DNA of 64,000 nucleotides from Paguma larvata (taxonomy: Eukaryota > Chordata > Mammalia > Carnivora > Viverridae), in assembly GCA_030068075.1 (NCBI GenBank), contig CM057827.1, forward strand, positions 71,996,500-72,060,499, given 5' to 3'. Position 1 is the stretch's first letter. The number at the start of each line of letters is the position of its first letter. A program made the position numbers and the translations under genes. Shown one piece after another: positions 12,070 to 63,559 of this stretch. Under the pieces are notes generated by a model. That model made no database searches and was not told where the DNA came from. It worked only from the letters and a program-made list of their open reading frames with translations.

Positions 12070-12236
12070 AAAAAATTTTTTTAAGTTTTTATTTAAAAAT
12101 TCTAGTTAAAACAGTGTACTGTTAGTTTCAGATGTACAATATAGTGATTTAGCACTCCCATACAACACCTGGTACTTATCACACCAAATGTACTCCTTAA
12201 TCTCCATCACCTATTTTACCACCCCCCCCCCCCGCC
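12070..12236 (-). repeat. Carnivore LINE-1 3' end
   Basis: Resembles the reverse of the carnivore L1 3' UTR: tagtttcagatgtacaatat, then agtgatttagcactcccata, then ctccttaatctccatcacct, ending in a C-rich run (12220-12235). Confidence 0.75.
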
Positions 12237-12310
12237 CCAGTTGAGTAGGCTCTGTGCCCAACATGGGGCTTAAACTCTAACCCTGAGATCAAGAGTTGTA
12301 TGATGCCTGC
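12237..12310 (-). repeat. SINE fragment
   Basis: Partial reverse SINE (aacatggggcttaaactc, ccctgagatcaagagttg) lacking tail and head. 12311-13331 is unique apart from possible old retroelement sequence near 12900-13100. Confidence 0.65.
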
Positions 12311-13331
12311 TTATTCCAATTCTTAAATCCTGATGTTTTCCTGGGTTCCTCCTAACTTTTCTCACTCCGAATCAAAAATCTCAAACACTTGGGTTTCCAA
12401 CTACGTGTTTTGGTTAGCCTGCAGAGTGTTTAAAGTGTTTTTTAAAAATTAGTTGTCTACATTTAAAACCTAGATTTACATAAAACTCTATTTCTGGCAT
12501 TTGGAAAATCTGAAGTTCTCTCTCAACCTTGGATGTGCATTTCCATATGCCAACAATTAACTAGAGCTAACTAGCAGCTACTCTCTTGGATTCTTCAGTT
12601 CTTCTCAGACCCCAACATTCTCTGTTGTCTCCCAGTGGTATTGATGCAGTTTCTCATATACTTGCTCTGCTTTACATACTCCCTGGGCAATCTCTACTCT
12701 TAACACTCTTAGTATCTTAGTAGATACTAAGTACTCTAAACCTTTCACCAAGCCAACTTTTAGATTTATACATCCACCCTCTTATCGAGTATCACTAACT
12801 TAAACTGCTCTAGGCAATTCAGACTCAACGTGGCTGGACTCCTCTTTCTCTAAACTCTAGGTTCTATGGATTTTTATTCCCTGAGTATTACTCCGTCCCT
12901 TCTTTCTTATCATTACCTTTTGACCTAAAAACAACAGAAATCATCTTTTAGTTAATTTAAGCAGAAAGGGGATTTATTGGAAAGATACTGTGTGGCTCAC
13001 AAAATCAATGGGAATGCTAGATAGTCTGGTTTAGAAAATGATCTGAAAACTAGGGGAGGTTAGAGACATGGCGAACATGTCCAAGGTCGCATCACTGAAT
13101 AGTCTGTTCAGGATGCTGTAGTAGAACTCAAGTGTCTTCCATTGCTGAGTAGCGTTTAGTTGGTTCTGCGTCTTTGCATTACCTCTGCAAAGTCAAAATT
13201 CCCTACAGAACTGTCCACTTAAACTAGCCTGAGTCACATGTGTACTTTGTCAGGAAGAGGAGGTGGGAACCCACCTCCCCTCCAATTTCCCATCTCCAAC
13301 AGCCCGCCCCCCTATAGTGGAAGGTAAGATC

Positions 13332-13450
13332 CAGCCTCTCATTGAGATTGAGACCCCTACCTTGAGCTATTCTGCTAATATAGGAAAGGGGCTTTTGGTT
13401 GCTGAGCAGAAAAAAAAAATCAAATTTCCACTATACAGCTTTTTTTTTTC
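13332..13450 (+). repeat. Left arm of a long inverted repeat
   Basis: This arm runs from cagcctctcattgagat to the T-run at 13450. Its reverse complement recurs at 13924-14024, including an unbroken match over the A-run and aaatttccactatacagct. It does not look like the felid SINE, MIR or L1 sequences seen elsewhere in the window. See findings. Confidence 0.85.
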
Positions 13451-13923
13451 CATATATACGTAAATGAGGAGAGGGTAGAAGAAATAGAAGAAAAAGGCTA
13501 TAAAGGAAGTAATTTCTATAAAGATGAGGAGGAGTTAACTAAGAAAGGTAAAGTGGGCTACAAAAAAGGAGTTTTCAGGCAGTAGGGATAATAAGAGGAA
13601 AGTTAAAACACAGCAATGGCAAACAGCATGAGACATTAGAGGAAACTCTAACAAGCTCTGTAGTTCAATCTTGTCAAAGTGTAAATCATAATGAAGTTAG
13701 AGGAGATTGAAAAAATAGGTTAAGGCCAGACCCTTCAAGGAAGGGCATAAAATGCCATGTTAAAGCATTTTCTGATGGGTGGATGAGGAGCCGCTGAAAC
13801 ATAGAATGATATGATCAGAACTGCGTTTTCAGTTAGCTAACTCTGGCTACTGAATAGAGAATACGTCTGGGAAATGAGGGGTCAGGGACACAGAAGCAGT
13901 TTAGGAGGCTGCTGTGGTAGTTC

Positions 13924-14024
13924 AGAAAAAAGCTGTATAGTGGAAATTTGATTTTTTTTTCTGTTCAGCAACCCTTTCCTATATTGGCAGAATAGCCCAA
14001 GGTAGGAGTCTCAATGGGAGGCTG
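13924..14024 (-). repeat. Right arm of a long inverted repeat
   Basis: Inverted copy of 13332-13450, about 470 bases away and shorter by small gaps (7 bases in ggcttttggttgctg and 6 in attgagattgag). It is followed directly by a TG/TA/CA microsatellite. The spacer 13451-13923 holds no gene that I recognise. Confidence 0.85.
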
Positions 14025-14066
14025 TGTGTATATATGTATATATGTGTATACACACACACACACACA
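14025..14066. repeat. (TG/TA/CA)n microsatellite
   Basis: Compound tract tgtgtatatatgtatatatg then tgtatacacacacacacaca, directly after the inverted-repeat arm. Confidence 0.85.
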
Positions 14067-14407
14067 GACATATTCCTACCTGTTGTGAGTTCTCTGAGGG
14101 TAGAAATTATGTCTTATTCACCTTTGATTTTCTAATATTTCCACATTAGTGTATTATATGCTCAATAAATGTAGACATAACGAAGAGGCATTCGATGTCC
14201 ATCTTAGGGGATAAATAAGATTTTGATAAGACAAAGAAATGAAATAAGGATGGAATATAATTTGAAGGCAGTAGCATTAGCTAGGCTGCGAGAAAAATGT
14301 ATGACAACAATAAATTGGGGTTTTTTGCTTTTTGACCAATATGTGTGTAGACGAATAATGGGAAATAAGACTGGGAAAGCAAGGTATAATCTTAAGATTT
14401 ATATCTT

Positions 14408-14621
14408 TTTTGTTTTCAAGTGTTTATTTTTGAGAGACGGAGACAGAGCGTGACTGATGGGGTGGGGAGCAGGGAGAGAGGAGGAGACACAGAATCCAAA
14501 GCAGGCTCTAGGCTCTGAGCTGTCAGCACTGAGCCTGACATGGGGCTCGAACTCATGAATCGTGAGATTATAACCTGAGCCAAAGTTGGACACTTAACTG
14601 ACTGAGCCACCCAGGCGCCCC
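14408..14621 (-). repeat. Young felid SINE with 14-bp target duplication
   Basis: The perfect repeat aagatttatatctt at 14394-14407 and 14622-14635 flanks the element, which ends gccacccaggcgcccc. Confidence 0.95.
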
Positions 14622-14854
14622 AAGATTTATATCTTAAGTAACAGAGAACCTTTGAACGTTTTTAAGCAGGAAATTGATTTGACTTTACTGTGTTTCAGGA
14701 AATTAATCTGGTAGCAGAATGGATTTGTAGGGGAAGGGATCAGTTATGAAGTTTCTTTTTTTTACACAAGCAACTGCATAAATAAAGAGGTGGCAGCAGA
14801 GATAAGAGAGTCAGACATATGAATCCTAACTTTCCTCTTAATTTTCCTCTTAAT

Positions 14855-14945
14855 CACTCATCTCTCTATGCCTCAGTTTTCTCATCTGTACAAGAGGGTT
14901 GACTTGATATGATTTTTGAAGTCCTTGCCAGCTCCAGACTCTGTG
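14855..14945 (+). repeat. MIR core fragment
   Basis: tctatgcctcagttttctca and tctgtacaagagggttgact match the MIR core. 14946-15700 is otherwise unique and without a clear gene. Confidence 0.5.
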
Positions 14946-16018
14946 TGTGATATATTGCAAGAGTCAGTGGGAGTTGGCAAAAGATTGGATGGTGGATACA
15001 GGAGGTTTCAGAGATACCTTTAAGTCTGAGCGAATGGGAAAACAGTATTGCTATTTACAGGAGTGTTACTGGGTGTTCCTAACAATACCAGTAATGCTAG
15101 GATCTTTAAAAGTAGGAGATGTAAGGCCAAGTTGAAATCTTTCCTCAGTTGTGTCTTAGAGTACAGAAAATAGGATTTCATTGTTGAGGCTGGTTACTTT
15201 GCAGGGGAAACTGGTGGTCAGGAGGTAAGCATATGTTTTTAGCAATCGTTTACTTTTGAGGGATTTAAGCTTGGGCACCATCATTCTTGGGGTGACTAGG
15301 TCCACTGGGAATTAGAGTGGCCTCAAAGTGACATTGCAAAGTGCATACTGACCAATATGTCAAATAGGTTGAATTTTAAGAGAAGTGTTGTGGGGGTCAA
15401 AGATCAGGTTTAGGGGTGAGGAGTGGAATGGAGGGGCCTGGGGATTGTTAGAGGGCACCAGGGATTACTTTCTAGAAAGTGATACTGCTGCCCAAAGGTT
15501 GGGGTGTTAAGAATACAAACCAGCATTATGGTTTTGGCAGAAAGAGTGCTTATCTTTTACAGGTAAAAGGCCTCATATTCCAGCTCCTGGGTTGACGCAC
15601 TCCCATTATGGTGGGAAGATTTGGCCCCTTTTAATGGGGAGTGGGATCCGGTAGTCACTATAAGGGAGGGATAGACAGGGCTGCTAGAAGGTAGGGGATT
15701 CATTGGGAGGCGGAGTTGGCATAGTGTGGAACCCTCCCTCCCGAGTTTACGCTCTTCGGTGTGCAGAATACAGTGTAGGTGGTAGGGAATTTAATCCCCA
15801 GGACTAGTTTCCCGCAGCAGGAGACTGTGCCTCTGGCCAGGCCCCTTTTTTTTCAAGCAAGCTGCAGGCTTCGCCTCGGCCCTAGAAACCGGATAGGCCT
15901 CTCCGTGTGTTCTCAACCTAACCCGCGGTGGCGGGGGAGGGGGAAGCTCCCTGTAGTACCGCCCTTTGCGCTGTTTTGCGTCCTTGCGCCTTTGGTGAGT
16001 GGCAGGAGGGTTTAGCCA

Positions 16019-16132
16019 ATGAGGATGTGGGGCGGGCGGGAGCATCAAGTTAGGTTGCGCAGGAGAAGGGGGGGGGAACTGGTGCTGGAGAGACAGCGAA
16101 AGGGGCGAACCGGCCCCCCACGGCCACTGCAG
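16019..16132 (+). other. Candidate leader exon (donor at 16132)
   Basis: The segment ends in a strong donor (ccactgcag|gtaaag) inside the CpG-rich block; its 5' end is unknown. It is open in phase 0 from the ATG at 16019 and could join the 39-base exon at 16393 in frame. Joined on to an exon starting at 21981, that frame meets a stop within 10 codons, so it would be an upstream ORF, not a CHD8 N-terminus. Confidence 0.35.
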
Positions 16133-16392
16133 GTAAAGGCACTTCTCTTACCCCGCTGGGGTGAGGCACAGCTCCTTTTCTCCTTCAGGTTTTGTCGTGC
16201 CTTCCAGCCTGTAGCTTCCGCCCTAACATTGCTCCCACCCGGGCATCCACACCCCCCCTCCCCCCCCCCCCGCATCTTCCCGTCTTGGCCATCCCCACCC
16301 TGGAGGGCACCCCACTAGCTCCCTCCGTCAAGTGCATGTACCTCATTTCCATCTTGGAGGCGCCAGTTGCCTGAAATCTCCCCCCTTTGCAG

Positions 16393-16431
16393 TATGGGCC
16401 TTACTGGCACCAACCCCGGCAGTATGAGCAG
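16393..16431 (+). other. Candidate 39-base micro-exon
   Basis: A very strong acceptor (ctcccccctttgcag) precedes tatgggccttactggcac and a good donor follows (GAGCAG|GTAATG). The length is a multiple of three and one frame reads YGPYWHQPRQYEQ. Only the splice signals support it. 16432-21980 after it is presumed 5' intron of CHD8 and holds the repeats listed below and no other gene. Confidence 0.35.
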
Positions 16432-17826
16432 GTAATGTACCCGGGTCCCCGCCACCCCCACCTCCAGTAGCGTTTCCCTCTCAATCAACCCCTCACTTCC
16501 TTACCTTTCCTCTTCGCTTGTTTCCTATGAGTACATAATTTTCGTAGTTTCTCCTTTAACCCCTGAATATACGTACATGCTTTTAGCTTTAATAGTTGCC
16601 TGTTTTACTTTCCCTGTTTATTTAGAAAGGCTTACTTTACCAGCCATGTTTGCCCTCAAATGTCCATACCCCTGATTGAGGTGCGAGTGCTTTTTCCTTC
16701 AGTAACTGGGAAAACAAAAACAGAGTAGCCACACATTTGGCATTGAGAATGGTGAAGATAGAGAAGATGGCCTAGGATCTTGGTCTTCTTAAGGAAATCT
16801 CTTGAGTGGTTCCAAGTTAATAGCTCCATTTCTTATGGCCTGTGTCCTTCCATCCTGATCCCTTGCTGACCCTAAATTGTGGTTACATTCACCTCCGTTG
16901 CTTATTTACCATTTCTTTATAAGATTTGAGACTCTCTGGGTCTTACAGATGTCTCCATGGTACAGTTTTTAAATTCTTCTTTTCAAAAATTATGTTGGTG
17001 ATTTTCATTTTAGGCCTTCCAGTTATTTTATTTTCAAGGGATTTCTCATTCAGATTAAGCTGCTTCTACCCATCTTGTGTTTCAATAACATGTGTATATG
17101 TCTGTCTTCAGCTGATCCTCTTGAAAGGATACAGTTTCCAGTAACTGTATTGGAAGTAAAATAGTTTGTTCTTTTCTGAATCTTTGAGCAGTCAAGAGGT
17201 TAAGCAGGCATGGGTGGTACTTTCTGGAAGTGCATGTTACCAACAGAAGGTCAGTATTTGTCACTATGGCATTAGTTCGTTATCTTCTAAGAGGGTGGGC
17301 CGTACAGAGAAGTCTGGAGAATGGATGTCTGTAGTTCCTTTTATGTAACTGTATCTATGAGACAGTTAGACTAATCTCTGTTGCAGTGTTTCTCATCCAT
17401 CATAAACAATGTATTATGATAAACTGCCTTTTGAGAGACCATAAGAAATCTTATCCTACTATAGAGATGTTTGATAACCCTTCCAAGCCAGGCATGCTTC
17501 TCCCATCCCCCCTGTTGTCTTTTACAGATCCTTAGTGGCCAAGAAGATTTTGTTTGGTTTTACTTAGTATAAATAACCTAAACAATGAGCTATGTTTTCC
17601 TTTTCCATTTGATAAATATGAAGTTATGACATTGAATACACATTTTCAAAGTGCACATACCTTTCAGCCCCTAGTTGAGGATCACTGCTTTGTTGAAAGG
17701 TATGGGGAGATTGCAATGAAAAGTAGACAGTAGTATGAAAATAAAGTCCTTTATGATCAGACAGACAAGGTGATTTTGAAATGGGCTAGGGAAAGGAAAC
17801 CTATAAAATAAAAACAGGAGAGTAGA

Positions 17827-18060
17827 GGGGCGCCTGGGTGGCTCAGTCGGTTAAGCGGCCGACTTCAGCTCAGGTCATGATCTCACAGTCTGTGAGTTCG
17901 AGCCCTGCATTGGGCTCTCTGCTGACAGCTCAGAGCCTGGAGCCTGCTTCAGATTCTGTATCTCCCTCTCTCTCTGCCCTTCCCTTGCTCATGCTCTGTC
18001 TCTATGTCTCTCAAAAATAAAATAAAAATGCTAAAAAAAAAAGTTAAAAAAAAACAAAAT
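17827..18060 (+). repeat. Young felid SINE with 11-bp target duplication
   Basis: aggagagtaga at 17816-17826 and 18061-18071 flanks a complete forward copy. Head, A-box (tggctcagtcgg) and B-box (gttcgagccc) are intact. Confidence 0.95.
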
Positions 18061-18850
18061 AGGAGAGTAGATTCCTTTTTAAGAAATCAGTGGATTCCTT
18101 AAAAAACAAAACCAAGAAGAGCTATAGTAATTTTGATAAATCTTCAGAAGAACATTGGTTTATCCTTACTTCATGGAGGAGGAGGAGTTGGAGATGAAAT
18201 GAAAAGCTATTATATAAACTATTTGCCTAGCATTAGCTGGCTTGTTATGTGGAGATTATAGTTAGGTAGCCTTGGATTGTAACTTATTAGCATGTTCCTT
18301 TTCTCCCCAATTCCCACCCCCCACCCAAGGTTTCTGTCCTTAGTTTAAAATTACAGAAAGTGATTAAATGCAATCATCAAACTCTTGTCTTTCCTTTTGA
18401 GCATATACATATGTTTCTCTTTGGGGCAATGTTAGGCCATGACCTGCTTTTCATTATCAATATGAAAAAAGTCTGGTATGACTTTATCTAGGTAGTTGTT
18501 TTACTTAGGGATATCTAAGTGCTTCGTGTATTTGAATGCTTAACATCTATTTATTGTTACTACCAGGATTTGAACCATAGAAAGAGAATTCATGGGACAC
18601 ATGAGCTTGGTAGAATAGACCAGATGTAGATATAGCCAAGATGACCCACAAAGACTAGAATAGAAGGGAGGGGTAAAGAAAGTTAGAGGTGTGTTGGGAG
18701 AAGGTTTCCTTTTGAGAGTCAAGGACAACTTAAACATGGGAGTTAGAAAAGATGCAAGACACTAGGATTAAAAATATATATACAAGGTGAATTAGGTCAG
18801 TAGAGGTGACTTGATGTGAGGGGACTGAGAAGTGGTAAAACTTGGTGATG

Positions 18851-19008
18851 AGACTTATTTTATTTACTTATTTTTAATGTTCTATTTATTTTTGAAAGAG
18901 AGCTCGCAAGCTGGGGAGGGGCAGAGAGAGAGGGGGGGACAGAGAATCCGAAGCGGGTTCTGCACTGACAACAGCGAGCCCAATGTGGGGCTTGAACTCA
19001 CAAACCAT

Positions 19009-19039
<31 letters not shown>

Positions 19040-19204
19040 CATGAGCAGGGGAGGGGCAGAGACAGGGAGAGAGAAAATCCCAAGCAGGCTCCATGCTGTC
19101 AGCTCAGAGCCTGACACAGGGCTCGATGTTACAAACTGTGAGATGATGACCTGAGCTGAAATCAAGAGTCAGACACTTAACTGTCTGAGCCACCCAGGTG
19201 CCCC
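18851..19204 (-). repeat. Composite of two reverse SINEs joined at a (GA)n tract
   Basis: The first copy stops after ttgaactcacaaaccatgag, then a (GA)n run at 19011-19036 leads into a second copy ending gccacccaggtgcccc. Unequal exchange at the GA tract or insertion into it could explain the join. Confidence 0.85.
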
Positions 19205-20106
19205 ACTGGTGATGTTTTTAAACTATTGGGCCCAGACTGAACCAGGGGAAGAAGAAATTTGGCCCAAAAATTGGGAAGAGAGATAAATGATCAATGCACC
19301 AGTTGACCTTTGAAAACTTACGCTTGAGTTGTATGAGGGTAAGGAAATATTTCAGACACTGTTAGCCTGTGTTTTTGCCATGAAACAAGTGAGACTTGTC
19401 TCTGTGATTGAACTGCTGTGGAGGAAAGAAAGAGCATTTGGAGGAATAAATAGCAAGGAGTAGTGGAAAGGACAAAATCCCCCGTGGCAGAAGAGGCAGT
19501 TTATAACGTCTACTTAGTGGAAACTTTTATTATAGTTTTTATATGACACCTAACTGTTAGATGTTTAGTGCAACATCTGTGACAGTGAATAGGAGGTGAA
19601 AGATAGCAGCAGCAAAGTAGGGCATAACTAGAAGAAAGCTGATGGTAGTTAAAACTATTGAGTAGATTTTTATGAAATCAAGACATATGTATAACTTTTC
19701 TAATTGTCATTTTGAGCAACTTTGGGACTGGTATTAGATAGGAGAGGCTGGAGTGAGTTGGTGGAATAGTTTAGCCAGAAGTAGGAAGTGATATGGATCC
19801 TGGGGAGATGTGAAGTGTACACAATTACTGAAGCAAGGGAGATCTTGTTTAACATTGGTGGAGATGCCCACCAATGTTACTTGTGTACTTGGTACTTGTG
19901 TACTTTGTAATTTTGATGTGCCAACTACTGATCAGTCTATTCTTTTTATAACTGAGTTTCTGGGATGTTTACCCACATTATATTGTTTTGTAAGGATAAC
20001 TGGGGTAAGTTGAGGATAGGAAAAATAGTTTGTGGGTTGTGTGGAAAATTCTTTAGTCAAGTCTATGTACTGTGCTACTGACAGATTTCTTCTCTGGTGT
20101 CTTTTA

Positions 20107-20325
20107 TTATTATTATTTTTTAAACGTTTATTTATTTTTGAGAGACATAGAGACAGAGTATGAGCAGAGGAAGGGCAGAGAGGGAGGGAGATACAGAATC
20201 TGAAGCAGGCTCCAGGCTCTGAGCCGTCAGCACAGAGCCCGACGCGGGGCTCGAACTCATAGACCGTGAGATCATGACCTGAGCCGAAGTCGGCCGCTTA
20301 ACCGACTGAGCCACCCAGGGGCCCC
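20107..20325 (-). repeat. Young felid SINE with 14-bp target duplication
   Basis: tctggtgtctttta at 20093-20106 and 20326-20339 flanks a complete reverse copy. Confidence 0.95.
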
Positions 20326-20644
20326 TCTGGTGTCTTTTAAAAGTTAAGACAGAAGGTCTTATCAAGCAACGCTTTCCGATCGTCATGTGTTGACATCATA
20401 CAAAGAACAGCGGCCAGTTTTTTATGTATTTTAGCTAGATGGTGATGTACTTACAATCCCTTGCTTTAGTTTTAACCTATTCTAACATTTTTATGAACTT
20501 AAATCTTCAGACTTGGATTTAGTAAACATGCTTTCAGTTACTTGTAGGACAGTTTTTCAAGACAGGAAACTACTGTCTCTTAGAATAGGGAATGCTATTA
20601 AATTTTTATAAGGACCGAATTGTTCATTCCATATACTGCAAGCA

Positions 20645-20765
20645 AGTATATTAATTCATTAACTATTTTTTTGAGTAGCTACTGTGTACATGATATCCCC
20701 CTTTTTCTTTCGGGATCCGCAGATAAATAAGATGTGGTTCCTACCATCCAGGAACTTGTTCTCTT
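20645..20765. repeat. Possible L2/MIR-type fragment
   Basis: Weak likeness to old mammalian repeats (gagtagctactgtgtac; agataaataagatgtggttc). 20766-21980 is otherwise unique intronic sequence with no gene seen. Confidence 0.35.
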
Positions 20766-22112
20766 GGGGAAAGAGCAGCTGGGCTACCGTGCAGGATTGT
20801 GCAGGGTTGTGCATTGCACATATTCGTTATCATCACTGATAACATGTTTAGTATGACAATTTCCAGCAGATGGCAGACAAGCATCTTAAGGAGCAGGCAG
20901 CTTTTTATAATTTGCACAAAGGAATCATTAGGGCCTTCAGAGGATATGGACAAGAGACTGGTCATTTTAGTGAAATATTAAATTTAAGCACTTTAAATAA
21001 GATGCAAATAACACTGGTGGGTACTTAAGGAAGGTGGAAGGACTGGGTCATCACAGATCGCTTTGTGGTTAAAGGGGCAGAGGTTCAGGCTCACCTTTTA
21101 GAGTAGAAGGAAGATCTTTAAGGGTGGGAAAGATTTCAGCTGGGAGAGATGCTTGAGAGTGGGGGTGGGGGTATTGTAGGCAGAAGCTCCAGCATAATAG
21201 GCAAAGTCATGCAGATAGGAATCACATTAGGGGAACTGTGTAGTCCAGTTGGCCTGGAATGTAGGGTGTATATAGGAAATGATGGGTGAGAAAGTTGGGA
21301 ATATAAGTGAATGAAAATGTACAATTCTTGGAATTTTTTGCCAAAGAAGTTTTTGATCTTAAATATGAGAAAGGGGGGAAGGGACTTAAGAACAGAAAGT
21401 GTATGTATAGATTGATATGTTAATTAGCACAAAGATTGGGAAACTTCCTGGGTAAAATTACACTCTTAAGTGTAGCAAGATTATACTGTGAGCTTTAGTT
21501 AAAAGTGGTTATTTTTGCCAGTAGTAAGTAAAAGCATATAAAATACCAGGGAAATTTATGAAATACAATATATTCAGGAACCTTTATCTACATTCATTGA
21601 AATGTTGCTGGTGTCTTGTTAAGTTCTGTCAACTTAACTTCAGATAGAAGGTGAATGAATGTTAAATTTCCTGATCTCTACCCAAGAATGATAATTAATA
21701 AAGAAATGGCCACAGACAGCTAAAAGATCTTGACAGACAGAAACTTCAGAGTGTGTAGGTGTAAGCCCAAAAAGGGGGTTGTTTTATTTCTTTTATAGAT
21801 TTAGTTTGAAGCAAAAATGTGGGTGTTCTCTCTGCTGTGTCTCTGTCCTCAGATTACCTCACCTTTCCCTCTTCTCTTATTATTCTGATGCCAGTTGATA
21901 TAAAAGGTAGTACCTGAGAAAGAGAGATTTTATTTGAGGGCACCAACTTTGCTTATTTTTCATTTGTCTTCTCACAACAGGAGTTTCACCATCTTCCTCT
22001 GAAGACCTAGCCATCTTGCTCCATGAAGGTCAGGACAATCTGACATGCACTTGTTTCTTGCCTCTTTACCTGAAGAGTAGTCCTCTTCCATTGTGTACAT
22101 TTTTTTCTTAAT

Positions 22113-22159
22113 AGGGGAGGGGAGGGGAGAGCCAGAACCCCCCCTCCCCTTCCCTCCCT
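22113..22159 (+). promoter_or_regulatory. GC-rich stem-loop in the leader just before the CHD8 start
   Basis: A purine arm (AGGGGAGGGGAGGGGAG, 22113-22129) can pair with the pyrimidine arm ending ccccttccctccct (to 22159), with one bulge and one wobble. The loop contains agccagaacc. It lies 37 bases upstream of the ATG. If exonic it would be a stable hairpin near the start codon; if not, a polypurine tract in the intron end. Confidence 0.5.
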
Positions 22160-22195
22160 AGACCTTGGGGAAGTACCCTTCATTGCTTTCCCAAG

Positions 22196-62467
<40,272 letters not shown>

Positions 62468-62885
62468 AGCCCCAGCATGGTCCCCATTGCTTGGGTGGCT
62501 GCTGTTATTTTCAATTACTCTGGCCCTTGGACTATGGAAAAGTGGGAGGGGCAGGGGAGACGTGGGGAAACCCAGGACTCCAGGAGGTGAAAAGGAAAAA
62601 AGAAAACTTGTACCTGATTGCTTCCAAAATTGAGAGGATTGGGTAGGCAGGGGGAACTCCTAAAAAAATACATGACCACTTCCTCATTTCTGGGGAAGGA
62701 AAGGAGACCAGAGCAGCTGATGTGCTCATCCCTCCCTAAACCCCTCCATTAACCACAGACTATGTAGCGCTGGCCCTAGCCTCTGGCAGAGCCTGTTCCT
62801 GGCCGAACTGTGGATACAGCTGGAGGGTCAGGAACTGTTACCTTCCTTCCCCTTGGCATTAATAAATTTAAGTTAATCCTTTTCC
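62468..62885 (+). other. CHD8: CHD8 3' UTR
   Basis: Runs from the stop to the expected cleavage zone 15-25 bases after the AATAAA at 62861-62866, followed by a T/GT-rich element (ccttttgttctgtatttgc). It contains no repeat. 62886-63560 after it is short intergenic sequence without a gene that I recognise. Confidence 0.85.
62861..62866 (+). terminator. CHD8: CHD8 poly(A) signal
   Basis: Canonical AATAAA, the only one in the 3' flank, with a GT-rich downstream element at about 62890-62910. Confidence 0.88.
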
Positions 62886-63559
62886 ACTCTTCCTTTTGTT
62901 CTGTATTTGCTCAAACCCAATATAAATGCTAATTTTGAATTCATGATGGGTAATTTCAATACCGTTTCTAAAGTTCATCATCGTTCATACAAAGTTACCT
63001 TGGATAGGACCGACGAGTCATCTCCACTCCACTAAAGGACATAGGCTAAGTGTAGTCCAGCTTGCTAAAGGCAAGGCAATTACTTAAGGTGAATAGTACA
63101 CAAATGTTCAGATTCAAACTCCCAAGTTCTTAGAAGAAATGAGAAGAATTTCATCAAGGAACCATGTACATTTTGTTTGGAAATAACAAATAACGGTGCT
63201 TTTGGGAAGCTGTAAGAATGGTATCACTTCATGGACTGTGGCAAGGAGACAGGCAGACTGGAAGGAACGTTGTCAAGACTTGAGCCCGGGGGTACTGGGT
63301 TGTGTGAAGCCCCTCAAGCCATGTTTCCTACAACTCTTATCCCACCATCCCAGCGCTCAGATGAAGCCTGGGCATTTCATTTCCCTTTCTGAGGCAAGGT
63401 CCTTTCACCAGTTTATGGTAGGGTGGGCTTTTCCTCCTTGGTTTGTTCTCTGTGAATGCCCGGAGCCTCAGATCTAGCGTCCCGCCGCTAAGGATGCTTC
63501 CAGCCCAGGAGCTGCAGAAGGCTTTTGCTTCCCCACCCTTACTAGCAGAGGAACGCACC

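Larger units (their letters stand above)
15700..16440 (+). promoter_or_regulatory. Second CpG-rich promoter-like segment, candidate proximal CHD8 promoter
   Basis: CpGs and GC-rich runs (acccgcggtggcgggggagg; ggggcgggcgggagc) cluster here, about 6 kb before the CHD8 start codon. I recall that shorter human CHD8 transcripts start at a comparable distance; that is family knowledge, not shown here. Donor-like sites occur at 15994 (TTTG|GTGAGT) and 16132 (TGCAG|GTAAAG). Poly-C runs lie at 16250-16272. Confidence 0.6.

Noticed and set aside
15779..16318. ORFs of 76-99 codons on both strands in the 16-kb CpG block
   Set aside because: GC-rich chance frames; only the splice-supported leader exons are kept as candidates.
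17827..17900. tRNA-like head with A and B boxes in this and other SINEs
   Set aside because: It is the promoter part of a tRNA-Lys-derived SINE; no cloverleaf with an acceptor stem, so not a tRNA gene.
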